A stretch of 64,000 nucleotides of DNA from Hordeum vulgare subsp. vulgare (lineage: Eukaryota; Streptophyta; Magnoliopsida; Poales; Poaceae). The translations under genes were made by a program, and so were the position numbers. Positions 12,360 through 24,560 of the stretch are shown in pieces; the first letter of the stretch is position 1, and each line of letters opens with the position of its first letter. Under the pieces are notes generated by a model. That model had not been told where the DNA came from and made no database searches. It worked only from the letters and a program-made list of their open reading frames with translations. The DNA is taken from the NCBI RefSeq assembly GCF_904849725.1, contig NC_058523.1, forward strand, positions 206,611,689-206,675,688, written 5' to 3'.

Positions 12360-13992
12360 TGATGATGAGATAATGTATATACTTCTTGCTCCTTGTTGGT
12401 TACCCCAAGTGGAAGGTTGAGATGTATTCAGCAGCAAGTTTTCCCTTACACAGAGACTGTAAGGTTTATCGAACCAGGAGGAATCCTTGGATCAACAAGT
12501 AGGTGTCTCCCACCCTGGCGCTAGAAGAAGACGTGGACCTGCACACACAACAAATAACTTTGCTCCGAACGAGTACATAGAGGTTGTCAATCTCTCTGGC
12601 CTTGTAGTTTTCAACGGATCAAAACACAAGTGGGAATAGTAATGGTGATTGCAATGGAAAAGGAAATGAAACCGGTAAATGATCAGGTGTAAACAATGAT
12701 GGTGATATGGACCGGAGTCACATGATGGTCACTATTGATGTCTCTCTCCCAAAAGATGATAAACAATTATGCTTGGGTAAACAAATCACAGTTGGGCAAT
12801 TGACAGAATTATGAACGTACCGCAATGCTAATTATGCTACTTGATAGTTAGAGGATCAATAGTAATGGGCAGTACACCAATACAAGTAGATCGTTTATTC
12901 ATCGCCATCTACTTACTAATCATCCATCTTGAGATATCTATCCAGAACATCTCTCCGATATTAAGTTGCGAGCCCACCCATAGTGTAAACTCAAAGCAAC
13001 GGACAACTAAGTTAACAAACTATGCGTGAGGTAAACAATCCTTGCAACCGTGGTCACAAGCACTGTTGTTTTCTCCCTGGTGGCAACAGCACATCCCCTA
13101 GCACATCCCCGTGGTCACTCAAGCTAGACATCGAGGGGCATGAATCCCCAATCATGCATAACGCTTCCTCTTGGAGTCAAAGCAAAAAATAGCAACACAG
13201 AACATGCATGAATCACTAAGGAACGTAATATAAAAGGGTAATCAAATATATAATTCATAACAATGTGAACATAATCTCATAATACATCGGATCACAACAA
13301 ACCGAGCATAGCAATAGCAAGATAATTACATAGATGCCTTGATCATGTAGGGCAGCTCACCAGGACTAACAATTGAAGCACAAGATTGGAGAGAAGACAT
13401 CACATAGATACTGGTCATGGACTCGTGGTCCAAAGAGGACTAGTCACGGCACATCCAAGAAGTGTACATGGTGGTGGAGAAGCTCCCGGAGGTCAACCCT
13501 CCCTATGACAGGGTGATGGGAAGAGGTCTCCCAACGCCCCGATCTCGAAAGCGCTGCGGCAGCAGAACGATGGAGAAATTCACAATTCTCGAAGTCGTGG
13601 AAGGGTTTCCTCTCGAAGGACTAAATATAGGCCAAAGGAGGGCACGAGAGGAGGTGGGGCCCACCCAGGTGGCCTCCTGGCATGGCCTAGGGCCTGGCCA
13701 CGCCCGCAGGTCGCCTAGGAGGCCCCTCGCCCCCTCTGGTCCATCCTCGGTGATCTGGAAGCTTCCGTTACGCTGATTTTTATATATTTTCCTGGAATTT
13801 TTCGGGCTCCGAAAAATTGGGTAAAAGCCCCGGCAAAATAGACATCAGCAGATAGAAACTGGACTGCTTGCACTGAGTTAGTAGGTTATTCCAAATATGT
13901 GTAAAATGATATAAAATGTAGCAAAACATATAACAATGTCACCCAGAAGATCATGGAACAAGCAGAAATTATAGATACTTTGGGATGTATCA
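12360..13992 (-). repeat. 3' LTR of family B element (minus)
   Basis: 1633 bp; begins tgatgatgag in plus view and ends gggatgtatca, the inverse of the TGATACGTCCC start seen in the plus-strand copy at 56241. A short local rearrangement duplicates cacatcccc near 13088-13106. The adjacent internal side (13993-14006, acatccccaacctt) is the PPT read backwards. Confidence 0.85.
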
Positions 13993-16683
13993 ACATCCCC
14001 AACCTTAATTTTTGCTCATCCTCGAGTAGATAAATGATAACACAATAATTTCTGTGATGACATGCTAACACACATATAGGACTTCAAAGTAAAGCAAGTG
14101 AGATATGAAATTCAAGTCAAGATAATAACAAGAAAGAGTCTATATCTAGTATTGAAAATAGCAAAGTAAGAACATAAAGGTGCAAGAGCTCTCGCTGTCC
14201 ATGACTCGAATGTTTCCAAATGGTGCTTGCATGCAAGAAGTGGGAGATGGGTTGAGATCATAAAATATTTTTAATTGAGAACTCAATCTACTAAACCACA
14301 CACTTGGTCTCCTTCGGAATCTTATTTTGACTCATCCCCGGACCACTAGTCAGGCACAAGTCAAAATGATCCTTTCCCTTTCGACTTTGAGCACTCATGC
14401 AATGGATGAGCGTAAGCAAGATATGTTGGCACTTAAGATGGGGAATAGAATAATGATGGGGAAGGAAGACAAAAAGGTGTGAAAGCCTCACATCAATGAG
14501 GACAACCATAGGCGAGAGAAAGCCAAATGATAGATATGATGTTAGGAGTAGGGATTGCCATGTAACGGATGCACATATGAGCTAAGGTAATCTCTCCAAT
14601 GGAACTAGTGCGGGTGCATCCAACTTGTTTGCTCATGAATACCTAGATCTCATTCTAGGAGGCTCATCATTGAAATATGCAAACCAAGTTCTATAGTGTA
14701 AGGGTCCCCACATAGTTATGCATGAATTATAATCTCTATGCAGTAAAAATATAGCAATGGAGTACGAGTGTTGCCCCCTTCTCTCTTTTTATTTTTTTTA
14801 TTTTTCTTTTTCTCTTTTTTTTAAATATTTGTGTGGCCTCTTTGGCTCTTTCTTTTTATCTCTCATTTGTCCTCTTTGGGATCTTTGGTTGGTCCTTTTT
14901 GGGATATTTTCCTCACTTAAGGGCAACACTCTATGTTTTACATGAATAAAAAGAAGATCATCACACTTTATAAGAAGTACCCAACGTAAAGACACGTGAA
15001 AACTATCATGATTTATGCAAATGTATGCCTCTCCTAGTGTAGCAGGATATGCAATGATACTAGCGCGTCATGTAGCAATAATCTGGGCAAGGCCCAACTA
15101 TCATGTGTCTCTACGACCAAGCAAAAGCATGTATGACATGAAGATCAAGTCATGAGATGGTGGATGTTGCATGGCAATTTATCTCGGAAAGGCTATGGAA
15201 ATGCCTTAATAGGTAGGTATGGTGGCTGTTTTTTGGAAAGATACATTGAGGCTTATATATGACAGAGCATATCGTGTCATGGGTTTGGATGCACCGGTGG
15301 AGTTTGCACCAACTCTCAATGTGAGAAAGGGCTAGCAAAATATGGATGGTGGAAGTGCCAACAATCGAATACTCACATTAGTCCGAAGAACTCATACACT
15401 TATTATCGGTAACTATCTATCTAGTTAGGAAATCCCCAAAGAGACAAGTACCCCGAGGAGGAGTGTTTGGGGGTTTGGTTATCCTTGCGCATCCTCGACT
15501 TATGGTAACGTGAGACTAGTCTATATATTCCAACCCCTCTAGAGGTTAGCGATCAATTTAGTAGCTAGAGTTCTCAACTAATTTTTAGTTTTTGAAAAAC
15601 ACACGGATTTTCCAAAATACGACACCTATCACTAATAGTATCAAGCTCTTGGACACCAATAGTCCAAACATTACTCAAATGAATACATCAAAACTATTGC
15701 AAGTTACTACTATACTTAAATAGCAACCTCATTTACCTACTCATGCAAGACACACAACTCAGTGCAACTAGCCAACTCTCTAAACAAGATAAGCACGATA
15801 ACTCAAGAGAGTTCCAAAAGCAACCTAAATAAAAGCTCTTAAAAATATAAGCATGAAAACTAAGAGCTAAGCATGATAGTAGCTATGGAAAGATGAAGAA
15901 CACACAAAAACATAAGCATGAAAACCTATGTTGTGTTCTAGAGTGGAATGGAGCATGTGTCTCTCCCAAACAAGGTAGGCTAGGTTCCGACTTGTTATGA
16001 AAAGCCAGAAAAACTAAAACAAACTAAAAAGTAAAGAGCGGGACGCTCCAATCATAGCACATAACATCTGAAGTGATAAAAATATAGCATGGAGATGGAT
16101 GAACTGATGATTGTTGATAGAGAAGGGGATGCACGGGGGCATCCCCAAGCTTAGACGCTTGAGTATCCTTGAATATTTCTTGGGGTGCATGGGGGCATCC
16201 ACAAGCTTGATCGCTTGACACTCATGTATCTTCTTTCATCATCTCCGATCGCATACTTGAAAACTCCCTTCATATGAAACTCATCATAAGCTGATTAGAG
16301 TGGTTAGTACCCTTAATAAAATAATTCATTACCTGCTGGAAATAAAGGTTTTCATGAAAAGCTAATGCTTCCCATGATTGCCAAAAGGTTTTTGCAAATA
16401 AAAAGTCAACTTAGGATTTGCAAAACAATGAAAACGCAAAACATAGGAGAATCTATGAAAATAGATGATCTGGTGATTTTTGGCGAATTTTGTCGTCAAG
16501 GAGACAGAATCTGTTTCTGAACAACATGTCACAATTTTTTAACTTTCTTGCAATCGGAGGCTATAACTTGGCACTAAGCTTAAAAATAAAGATACAATGA
16601 CGTTGCTACATTAGAAACAAGCATCAATACCACTAAAAACTGAAAGTAAAAAACTTGAAGTAAAGATAACAAGGGTTGTCTCC
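13993..16683 (-). other. Non-coding 3' internal region of family B element
   Basis: No gene. It contains a T-rich block at 14776-14830 and a region at 15158-15335 that matches 63585-63720 of the family C element. It also has the hairpin and paired PPT-like motifs at 16125-16208. Read in element orientation it is the long 3' UTR. The order of recognisable pieces is the same as in the plus family B copy (60128-61007) and in the family C element (62540-63780). Confidence 0.7.
16125..16208 (-). other. 3' UTR hairpin and paired PPT-like motifs, family B minus copy
   Basis: Inverted repeat ggggatgc (16125-16132) and gcatcccc (16139-16146) with a 6-base loop. The motif gcatccccaagctt occurs at 16139-16152 and again, with one change, at 16195-16208, 56 bases apart. 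Confidence 0.7.
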
Positions 16684-17461
16684 CTAAAGTTGTTTCTTTA
16701 TAGCCATAAAGATAGGCTTAAGATTTAATGATGCTCTCATAGGAATAAGAGTTTTAGAACAAAAGAGAGCATCAAGAAGCAAATGCCAAACACATTTAAG
16801 TCTAACATGCTTCCTATGCATAGGAATATTGCAATATAATAATTCATTGAAGCACAAAGCAATAAGCATAGGAAGGCAAAACAAGTGCAGCTTCAAAACC
16901 TTCAACATAGAGAGAGGGAACTTGATATTATTGAAATATCTATAAGCATATGTTACCTTCTCATAATAATTTTCAGTGCGAGCATGAATAAACTCAACAA
17001 TATAAGTATCACATAAAGCATTGTTACCATGATCCACATGGACTTCATGAAGAGGATAAAACTTGGAGTAAAAGAGAGACTGGATCTCTTCCCAATCCCG
17101 TAGGTAAGAATCATCTAGTAGCATATCACATTCCAATGCTTTTCCTTCCAGTGAGAAGGCAAATAATTTCCTGATGACTCCATCTCTTGTTAAACCTGAA
17201 ATCTTAAACAACTCACAAAGTTCTGTATGTTTCAACAAAAGAATACTAGGATTGATTGTTCCATCTCCTGCATAACAATTATTCCTAATTATTTCAATTA
17301 TCCCAAGTGGTATTTTGAATGGGATACATTCAGTAGGTGGAGGAGACTTCTCTACCACGGGCTTGGTAAAGCGGCCTTCTCGAAGCAGCAAACTAAGAGT
17401 GTAGTTTTCCATAAGCCTAACTAGTGGAGTCACACAACTAAGTGTTCTCAGTGGAACCCAT
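16684..17461 (-). pseudogene. gag relic of family B minus element (Athila-type gag)
   Basis: The likely start ATG is at 17461-17459 (MGSTENT), matching the gag start of the plus copy at 58067, but a stop comes a few codons later. An open minus frame (to 16684) then carries CIPFKIPLGIIEIIRNN, a GDGTINPS block, LCELFKISGLTRDGVIRKLF, FSLEGKALE and FYSKFYPLHEVHVD. That is the N-terminal half of an Athila-type gag domain. After about residue 150 similarity ends and the frame runs into non-gag sequence, so the C-terminal half is deleted. The body is quite unlike the gag of the plus-strand family B copy. Confidence 0.75.
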
Positions 17462-17594
17462 AGCAGCAGCAACAAGCAAGAACAAAGCAACTATTTTTTT
17501 TGTGGTTTTTGGTATAAGACTCTAAAGAGAACTAACAAGACTAAAAAGAAAAGGTAAAAGATAGTGTGCAACTCCCCTATCTTGATGACTGAAG

Positions 17595-17612
17595 TCCCCG
17601 GCAACGATGCCA
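17595..17612 (-). promoter_or_regulatory. Primer binding site, tRNA-Asp type (family B minus copy)
   Basis: Minus strand reads TGGCATCGTTGCCGGGGA, matching the tRNA-Asp 3' end apart from the variable middle bases. It lies 12 bases from the LTR at 17625. Confidence 0.85.
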
Positions 17613-17624
17613 GAAAACTTTGCT

Positions 17625-18369
17625 TGATGACGAGATGATGTATATACTTCTCGCTCCCAGTTGGTTAGCCCAACTGGAAAGTTGAGATGTCGTCAGCAGC
17701 AAGTTTTCCCTTACACGGAGACTATAAGGTTTACCGAACCAGGAGGACTCCTAGGATCAACAAGTAGTTGTCTCCCACCCTGGTGCTAGCAGAAGACGTG
17801 GACCTTCACACACAACAAATAACTTTGCTCCCAACGAGTACAGAGAGGTTGTCAATCTCTCCGGCCTTGTAGTTTGGAAAGGATCAAAACACAAGCGGGG
17901 ATGGTAATGGTGATTGCAATAGAAAAATAAATGAAAGCAGTAAATGATGAGGTGTAGACAATGATGTTGATATGGACCGGAGTCACATGATGTTCACTAG
18001 TGATGTCTCTCTCCCAAAAGACTATAAACAACTATGCTTGGGTAAACAAATCATAGTTGGGAAATTGACAGAATTATGAACGCACCGCAATGCTAATCAT
18101 GCTACTTGATAGTTAGAAGGTTCAGTAGTAATGGGCAGTACGCCAAGACAAGTAGACTGTTTATTCATCAGCATCTACTTACTAATCATCCACCTTGAGA
18201 TATCTATCCAGAACATCTCTCCGGTATTAACTTGCGTGCCCCACCCAAAGTGTAAACTCAAATCAATGGACAACTGCATTAACGAACTTTGCATAAGGTA
18301 AACAATCCTTGCAACCGTGGTCACAAGCATCGTTGTTTTCACCCTGGTGGCAACAACACATCCCCTAGT
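17625..18369 (-). repeat. 5' LTR of family B minus element, left piece
   Basis: Starts TGATGACGAG in plus view and runs to the CTAGT duplication (18365-18369), where the solo LTR interrupts it. It continues without loss at 23267. Confidence 0.85.
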
Positions 18370-21300
18370 TGTGACAGCCCGAGACCGACGTTCCAGAAGA
18401 TTCCCCTTCTATTCCGGTTTCGCCGTGTGTTTATTTTATTTGTCGCATCATCATCGCATCATGCACATCATCCGCATTGCATCGGCACTCCGTTGCCGCC
18501 AGTTTTCAAAACTTGCATCCGTTGTTAGTTGCCGGTTCTCGTCGTTGTCCGTTCTGAGCCCGACCACACACGCACGCGCCGCGGCATTGTCAAATCCTTG
18601 TGTTTAAAAAGTGTGTTGAAAACTTCCTCTGTTTGGGTTGAGACTTCACGTGAAGTCTTAATTAGTTGTAGCTAGGCCGTATGTCAAATTTCGTCGCAAT
18701 CGGAGTCCGTTTGGTACCCGAACGGTCAACCGTAGCGGCACCGTCTTCGGTCTACCGTCGGACGTTTCTCGGTGTTTTAAACTCGTGTCACGGGCTGCCG
18801 TCTGCCCTTTCGTCTTAGTCCAACCCCCCCCCCCCCCCTCTACACAGCCACTAAGTCCACTTTGCCTCAGCTCACGACCGAAGTCGTCCGATCTAGATCG
18901 TGTGGTCGAAATTGGATGTAGAACCCCCCAAAAGCCTAACCCTAGAACCCCTTTTCTATAAATAGGCGGCCTCCCGTGCCAAAATTACCTTCTCCCACCT
19001 CCTGCCTCGTTTTCCCCGCCGAGCTGCCACCACCTCGCCACTTGGCGCCACCCCAGAGGGCCGGCCGCCGCCAGCCGACCTCGCAGCCAACCGGAGCGCG
19101 CCACATGGCCCTCCAGCGCCTCCCACCGTCGCGGCCCGCGCTACCCAGATCGGGCCCGCCCAGACCCGACGCCGTTAGCAGCGCCCCTGCTCTCGTGCCT
19201 CCCCGCTCACCCGCTCGCCTCGTCCTCCTCCTCGGGCAGGAGCGAAACCTCAAGCCGCAGCTCCTCGTGCATGCTCCGCCGGCTGAAAGCCGCAGCCCCA
19301 GCTCCCCCTCACCCCCGGGTGCTATTCCCGCCGGAGTTGCTGCACCAGGACCCGAGCCGCCATGGCAGCTCATCGCCGGAGCCCCATCTTTGACCGCAGG
19401 TACCCGGATCCGGCTGTGCGGGTCCAGATCTGCCCATTCCTAGTGTCCCCGTGTCGTGTCTGCTCCGTCCTTGGCGCCTGCTGCCGTTGACCGCACCGCC
19501 ATGCCTCCTGCTCGTGCAGGAGCATGGGAGGGAGACGATGGCGTAGCCCCACTGGCCCAGTGGGCCTGCTCCAGCGCGCCGACCGACCTAGTGGGCCAGA
19601 AGTCCTCGGCATGCCTCCCCTCCGATCGGGCCAGGTCCGAGGTGAGATCCCCCTGACCCCTCTATTGTGCACCTCGGGCGATAGTTAGTTACCCAGCGCC
19701 ACCCCTGTGTAGGCCCGTTTGACGTAGATTCGGCCCGTAGATTTTTTTAGGTTTTTCCTGTGAATTAGGATTTTTCAGAAAATAGCTATTTTAAAACGCC
19801 CGTAACTTTTGATCCATGTGTCGGATCGTAACATATTATATATGGATCTTGTGTAGTTTTGCGCGTACGTTCGTAATTTATAACTTGCATGCATGTTGGA
19901 CGTAGTTTGGCTTGACTTATGTCTAGTTTAGCATGCTGTCCCAATAGGGGATCGTCCCGTATTAATTTTTCGTGCGTGTCCGAATTGATCAAACCCCGTA
20001 GATAAAAAGCTCATGTTTTAGGAACCCTATTGCCATGTATTTTAGAGTAGTTGGTTGTATTTTTGCATGTAGGATTCCGTCGCTAGTTTATTATACCATG
20101 TTTAGGACATAATCTCGCATATACGTGTGGCGTTGTTTTAATTTTGCAACCCCACATATTATATATGTTTTCGGGGTAGAAAATCCATAGGATTTAACTG
20201 TGCCTTTAGTTTTAGCTTTTGAGCAAGTTAGTTCGCGTGATATTTGCCATGATGCCCTTTTGTTTATTTTGTGGGATTTAATCCATGCATGATAGGAAGG
20301 AGTTGTCCATTAGAGAGTTGCTCTTGGATGTTTAGTCTAGCCCCTAGTATTTTTGGTTGCAATAGAAATCCATGTTTAGGTGTGGTTTGCTTGCTCTCAA
20401 CTTGCTAGGAAATAGGGCTGATTTGGAGATGCTGAAATATTTCTATGCCTGGGATCTGTTATATTTTGTTGCTGTCTTTGCATGAGTTTATCTGGAGATC
20501 TGTAGCTCTTTTGAGGTTGGTGCAATGGAGTTAGGTGTAGACTTTAGGATTCTATAGCATGTTGTGTGTTTTCATGCCATTTGGAGTTATGTAGCTAATG
20601 GCTTTGCTGCTGTCAATATGCCTTCGGATCGAAAACTGCACTTTCATAAACTGTGGTTTTCACTAAGTCTGAAACTGTGTGTGAGAAGCCATTTTGTGAC
20701 TTCTTTTCCTAGTGATCCATACTTCCATCCTAAGTGTTATAAGTTGCATGTGGTAATCCATCTTGCCCTCTACCGCCTCATGCCTTGGTTGAGCATATTG
20801 GTTTTGTGCAGCTCGTAGTTGTGGGGCGTAGAAAATGCTATGTGGCTGATTTTGGAAGATTGTAGTGATTTCTTGTTTAGCTCGTAATTGTTGAACCGTT
20901 GCTTCGTTTTGATCGTGTCCTATATCAAACTGGCTTATAATCTCGTGTAGTTTCATTTTATCTTGCTGGTTGTGTGTTTGGAAATGTTGTGGATGCCATT
21001 TGCACACATATTGCATTCATGCCATCATATCTTGCGGTGTCCGTATCTTTTGATCCGTAGCTCCGTTGGAGATGTTCTCTACGTGTAAATTGCTTGTAAC
21101 AACGCGTAGAATCACGTGAACCTATTCATTTTTCTGTTTAATAACTATTAAAACATGTTAGTTCAGATCTGTATAGAATTGTTAATTAACATGTGAGGTC
21201 GTTTCAGAGATGCTATATATCATTTCCGACCTCATTTCAAATGCCTAGATAGGTAGATTAATTGCGCTTCACCTATTGCCATGTTTAATAACATTTATTA

Positions 21301-23266
21301 TTGCCGAGTACCTAATCGGGATAGAACTAAATATTTTGTATGTGGAGTTTCGTCAATATGCAACTCGTTGCATATTGAAGTTCACTTAATGTGTAGTGTT
21401 TGATTGTGTGAATTGTCATCCTATGTCTTGCTTATATTCTTCTGATCATGCATCATATGTGGGTTGCATTTGTGTTGTGCATCATGTGGTGGATATCGTC
21501 TGTTGATTCTTGTGTTGATAGAGTTCCGCAAGCGTGTTGGAAAGTGAGGATCCGTTCGACTACATCGGTTCATCTGCTTCACGGAGTCGTTCTTCTTGTC
21601 AGCGGGATCTCAAGCAAGATGACCATTTCCCCAGATACCATTACTATCATTGCCATGCTAGTATTATCGTTTCTGTCGTTATGTCTCGTTGCCTACCACA
21701 TGTTAAATATCAGCCTCTCAACAATGCCATGAAAACCTTCAAACTGTTCACAACCTAGCAAACCACTGATTGGCTATGTTACCGCTTGCTTAACCATGTG
21801 TTAGTGTTGCTAGTTGCAGGTGCAGTTGCTTCCATGTGATAACATGGGTTCCTTGTTATATCACGATATTAATGCTATTTCATTTAGTGCACCTATATAC
21901 TTGGTAAAAGGTGGAAGGATTGGCCTTTCTAGCCTGGTGTTTTGTTCCACCTTTGCCCCCTTAGTTTCGGCTACCGTTGTTATGTTCCATATTTGAGCGC
22001 TCCTAACACGATCGGGGTTGTTATGCGGACCCCCTTGATAATTCGTTTTAGATTAAAGCTAGTCTGGCAAGGCCCAACATTGGTTTTATTTTCGCCTAAT
22101 AACCTAATAAAATTGCATAGGGATTTTTCAGACCCCGAGGATAGTTAATCAACCCCCGGGCCAGTGCTCCGCATAAGTGTTGGTCCACCCACCTAGCAGT
22201 CGGCGGTGCCACCTCGGGGCAACTCGAGCGTTTGGCTACCGTCCACTATGCATAGACGGTGTGCCCTGAGAACGAGATACGCGGCTGCTATCTGGTTCGT
22301 CGACACACCGGGTAGCCTTGCTGGATTAGTTTTACCTTTGACAAGATATCTTGTGCATTGGGATTCCGGTGATGCTTTGGGTAATCTCAAAGTTGAGGTT
22401 TTCCACTAAGTGGTCCGACGAGATCGCGAGTGTCGTGATCGAGGATTTCTATGCGGCTTGTGGTAATTTGTGATGGACTAGTTGGACCACCCCTGCAGGG
22501 TTAAATCTTATCAGAAAGCCATGCCCGCGGTTATGTTTAACACTAGTTCTAGATAACTTGAGGTTAACTTAATTAGAAACAAGCCAACTAAGTGCGTAAC
22601 CGTGACTGTCTCTTTCGTGAGTTCCTTCTCCGATCGAGGACACGGTGGGATTATGTCTCACGTAAGTAGGTGTTCAGGATCATTCATTTGATCATCGGTA
22701 GTTCACGACCGCTATGCATAGATCATCCCCCTCTTTATTCTTGTACTCGTAAGTTAGCCACCTCAAACAAATGCTTAGTCACTTGCTGCAGCCTCACCAC
22801 TTAACCTTGCCTTACCTATTAAGCTTTGCTAGTCTTGATTCCTTTGGAAATGAGATTGCCGAGTCCCCTATGGCTCACAGATTACTACAACACCAGTTGC
22901 AGGTACAGGTAAAGGTTACTTGACACGAGCGCGTTGATTGTTCATTTGGAGTTGCTTCTTCTTCTTCATCATCGATCTAGGATGTGTTCCAGACCAGCAG
23001 CCTCGGATAGCAAGGATGGACGTCGTTCTTCTTTTCTCGTTTGTTTTCATCCGTAGTCGGACCCTGCTCTTCTTCGTGATATTTATGTATTGTACTGATG
23101 TGACTCTGATGTAGCATGTGGCGAGTGTAAGCCAATTTCGTATACTCTTCTCTTCAGTACATGTACTTGTAACGATATCAATTCTTGCAAAACAATGAGA
23201 CACGCTTCTATCCCTGACGAGGCCCTCGTGCCAAATTAAGGATAGGGTCGCATCTTGGGCATTAAA
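18370..23266 (+). mobile_element. 4.9 kb solo LTR of a chromovirus-like (Tekay/Sukkula-Erika type) gypsy element
   Basis: A 4897 bp insertion flanked by the 5 bp duplication CTAGT (18365-18369 and 23267-23271). It starts TGTGACAGCCCGAG and ends gcatcttgggcattaaa, where an LTR should end in CA; the last bases have mutated. It has a TATA box TATAAATA at 18957-18964, followed by a GC-rich transcribed stretch (18970-19650). No PBS, PPT or gag-pol is present, so it is one LTR left by LTR-LTR recombination. The 155-codon open frame at 18976-19443 is a by-product of the GC-rich leader, not a gene. Family name from recall. Confidence 0.75.
18957..18964 (+). promoter_or_regulatory. TATA box of solo LTR
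   Basis: TATAAATA, about 590 bases into the LTR, with a GC-rich stretch downstream. It is the expected core promoter of the LTR; activity cannot be judged. Confidence 0.6.
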
Positions 23267-24068
23267 CTAGTCTCATGTTTCTGTCACTCAAGCTAGACAT
23301 CAAGGAGCATGAACCCACAATCATGCACAACGCTCCCTCTTCGAGTTACAATCTACTACAAGGCCAAAGCAATAAATAGGAACGGAGAACATGCATGAAT
23401 CACTAAGGAACATAATATAAAAGGATAATCAAATATATAACTCATAACAATCTGAACATAATTTCATAATCCATCGGATCCCAACAAACCGAGCATAGCA
23501 ATAGCAAGAGAATTACATAGATGCCTTGATCATGTAGGTCATCTCACAAGGACTAACCACTGAAGCACAAGATTGGATAGAATACATCACATAGCTACTA
23601 GTCATGGACTCATGGTCCAAGGAGGACTACTCACGTCATGTCCGGGAAGCGTCCACGACGGTGGAGAAGCTCCCGGAGGTCAATCCTCCCTCCGGCAGGG
23701 TGCCGGGAAGAGGTCTCCTGACGCTCCCAACCTCGGAAGCGCTGCGGCGGCAGAACGATGGAGAAATTCGCGATTCTCGAAGTTGTGGAAAGGCCTCCTC
23801 TCAGAGGACTAAATATACGCCAAAGGAGGGCACCGGAGGAGGTGGGGCCCAACCAGGCAGCCTCCTGGTGCGGCCTAGGGCCTAGAAATATGGATAAAAG
23901 CCCCTGCAAAATAGACATCAGCAGAGAGAAAGTGGCACTGGGTCCACTGAGTTAGTAGGTTAGTCCAAATATGTGTAAAATTATACAAAAGTGTAGCAAA
24001 ATATATAACAATGTCACCCAAAAGATCATGGAACAAGCAGAAATTATAGATACGTTTGGGACGTATCA
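23267..24068 (-). repeat. 5' LTR of family B minus element, right piece
   Basis: Resumes at the second CTAGT and continues collinearly with the homologous LTRs at 13110-13992 and 56241-57130. It ends at 24068 with acgtatca, followed by the TGCAC duplication. Confidence 0.85.
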
Positions 24069-24560
24069 TGCACCATTCTTGATTGCGTGGTAGTCGCTTT
24101 TTGTTAGGATTATCTCTCACTTAAAAATATCAATTAGTTAGTGTTCTACCAAGTGTAGCACCGTCACAACACCTATCTCTTCGGGGTATCACATGGTTAC
24201 ATGGATAAGAACGATTGGAGAAATGTGAGGAGGGTGACTTAAGATCTCGTAGCAAGGTCACTTGGTTATCTTGACGTCCTGGAGGATCATCCTGAGCTCG
24301 GAACACGCCCATGGAAATATGAACAAGAGTCACATAGAGATGTGATTGGCAAGTTGGCTTGCCAATTGAAATTCTCGTCACTTGAGATGGATACATCCTT
24401 GACATTGAATTGAAATATGGGTCTTGCATCACTCAGAATCAATTATGAGAGATATTGATTTGAGTGGGTGCACACCTTAGAACAAAATTGTTTTCTTCAC
24501 TAGTCCAAATTAATTATGAACAAAGTCTAAGTGAATTTTGTGTTTACTATTGTAGATCAC
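24069..24560 (+). other. TGCAC duplication and copia leader, second part
   Basis: 24069-24073 is the right copy of the family B target duplication. The rest continues the copia leader from 12354 and ends just before the gag ATG. No other feature seen. Confidence 0.55.

Larger units (their letters stand above)
12360..24068 (-). mobile_element. Athila-like LTR retrotransposon, family B, minus orientation, with nested solo LTR
   Basis: A complete element. 3' LTR is 12360-13992, internal region 13993-17624, and 5' LTR is 17625-18369 joined to 23267-24068. It is flanked by TGCAC duplications. Without the nested 4.9 kb insert it is about 6.8 kb. It has a tRNA-Asp PBS, a gag relic and a long 3' non-coding region but no RT or integrase, so it is non-autonomous. 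A hand comparison of about 745 bases of the two LTRs gives roughly 72 substitutions (near 10 percent), so it is an old insertion, of the order of 4 million years at an assumed 1.3e-8 per site per year. Confidence 0.85.

Noticed and set aside
14776..14830. T-rich stretch as a poly(A) tail of a LINE or retrogene on minus
   Set aside because: The same block occurs in collinear position at 63318-63370 in another LTR element, so it belongs to the shared 3' UTR.
18976..19443. 155-codon frame on plus and 143-codon frame on minus in the solo LTR
   Set aside because: Both arise from GC-rich leader sequence downstream of the TATA box; Pro/Ser/Arg-rich composition with no domain.
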